A stretch of DNA of 6,204 nt from an uncultured Bacteroidales bacterium (lineage in GTDB: Bacteria > Bacteroidota > Bacteroidia > Bacteroidales > JAUNSR01): contig CAMTOW010000136.1 in assembly GCA_947074245.1 (NCBI GenBank), positions 1 through 6,204 of the forward strand, read 5' to 3'. Every line of letters begins with the position of its first letter. Within the stretch, counting starts at the first letter, position 1. Both the position numbers and the translations under genes were made by a program. The notes beneath the pieces were generated by a model. It was not told the origin of the DNA. It saw only the letters and a program-made list of their open reading frames with translations, and did not search any database. This document shows, in pieces, positions 6,156-6,204 of this stretch.

Positions 6156-6204
6156 AGATCGGAAGAGCACACGTCTGAACTCCAGTCACTCCGGAGAATC
6201 TCGT
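6156..6204 (+). other. Illumina TruSeq adapter contamination at the contig end
   Basis: From 6156 the sequence begins AGATCGGAAGAGC and continues as the 34-base TruSeq read-1 adapter to 6189. An 8-base index TCCGGAGA (6190-6197) and ATCTCGT (6198-6204), the start of the P7 flow-cell sequence, follow. This is library-construction DNA joined to the genomic end at 6155/6156. The index matches a standard TruSeq HT i7 barcode (from memory, D702). Any protein ending in IGRAHV, or starting MCSSDL on the opposite strand here, is spurious. Confidence 0.99.

Noticed and set aside
5357..6172. Minus-strand open frame (271 codons) beginning MCSSDL
   Set aside because: Its start lies in adapter sequence and the rest is antisense to the signal-peptide-bearing TPR-like gene.
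1..6204. CRISPR array, tRNA, rRNA, insertion sequence or attachment site
   Set aside because: No regularly spaced repeats, RNA-gene sequence, transposase or integrase is visible in the window.

Overview
This window looks like a whole short contig, or the end of one, from a Bacteroidota bacterium, most likely of the order Bacteroidales. Three things point there. The gene order pyrH-frr, with rsgA close downstream, is familiar in that group. Several intergenic regions carry the Bacteroidota -7 promoter element TAnnTTTG. The genes lack clear Shine-Dalgarno sequences and instead have A-rich leaders. The genus cannot be set from the sequence alone. The last 49 bases (6156-6204) are not genomic: they are an Illumina TruSeq read-through adapter with its 8-base index.

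Layout from left to right. Positions 1-126 hold a terminator hairpin for the first gene. Positions 127-1851 (minus strand) encode a single-chain protein with an N-terminal RecF/OLD-like ABC ATPase and a C-terminal DUF4435 (TOPRIM-like) domain. This is the only accessory-looking gene here and the best candidate for an interesting system, because the domain pair matches the two halves of the PARIS anti-phage system (AriA and AriB). Across a 154-bp divergent gap lies a cytoplasmic glycerophosphodiester phosphodiesterase (2006-2776, plus). Its 3' end overlaps by 7 bp the convergent rsgA, a ribosome-assembly GTPase (2770-3702, minus).

Then come a promoter for rsgA, a strong hairpin terminator at 3844-3875, and the pyrH-frr pair on the minus strand (UMP kinase 4510-5220, ribosome recycling factor 3901-4461). 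A divergent promoter region at 5221-5416 contains two mirror-image -7 boxes and, in the pyrH leader, an 8-bp inverted repeat. Last is a secreted TPR-like protein (plus strand from 5417), cut off by the adapter at 6156.

Most of the window is housekeeping: nucleotide supply (PyrH), ribosome recycling (Frr), 30S maturation (RsgA) and phospholipid headgroup turnover (GDPD). The ATPase-DUF4435 gene has no partner gene visible inside the window.
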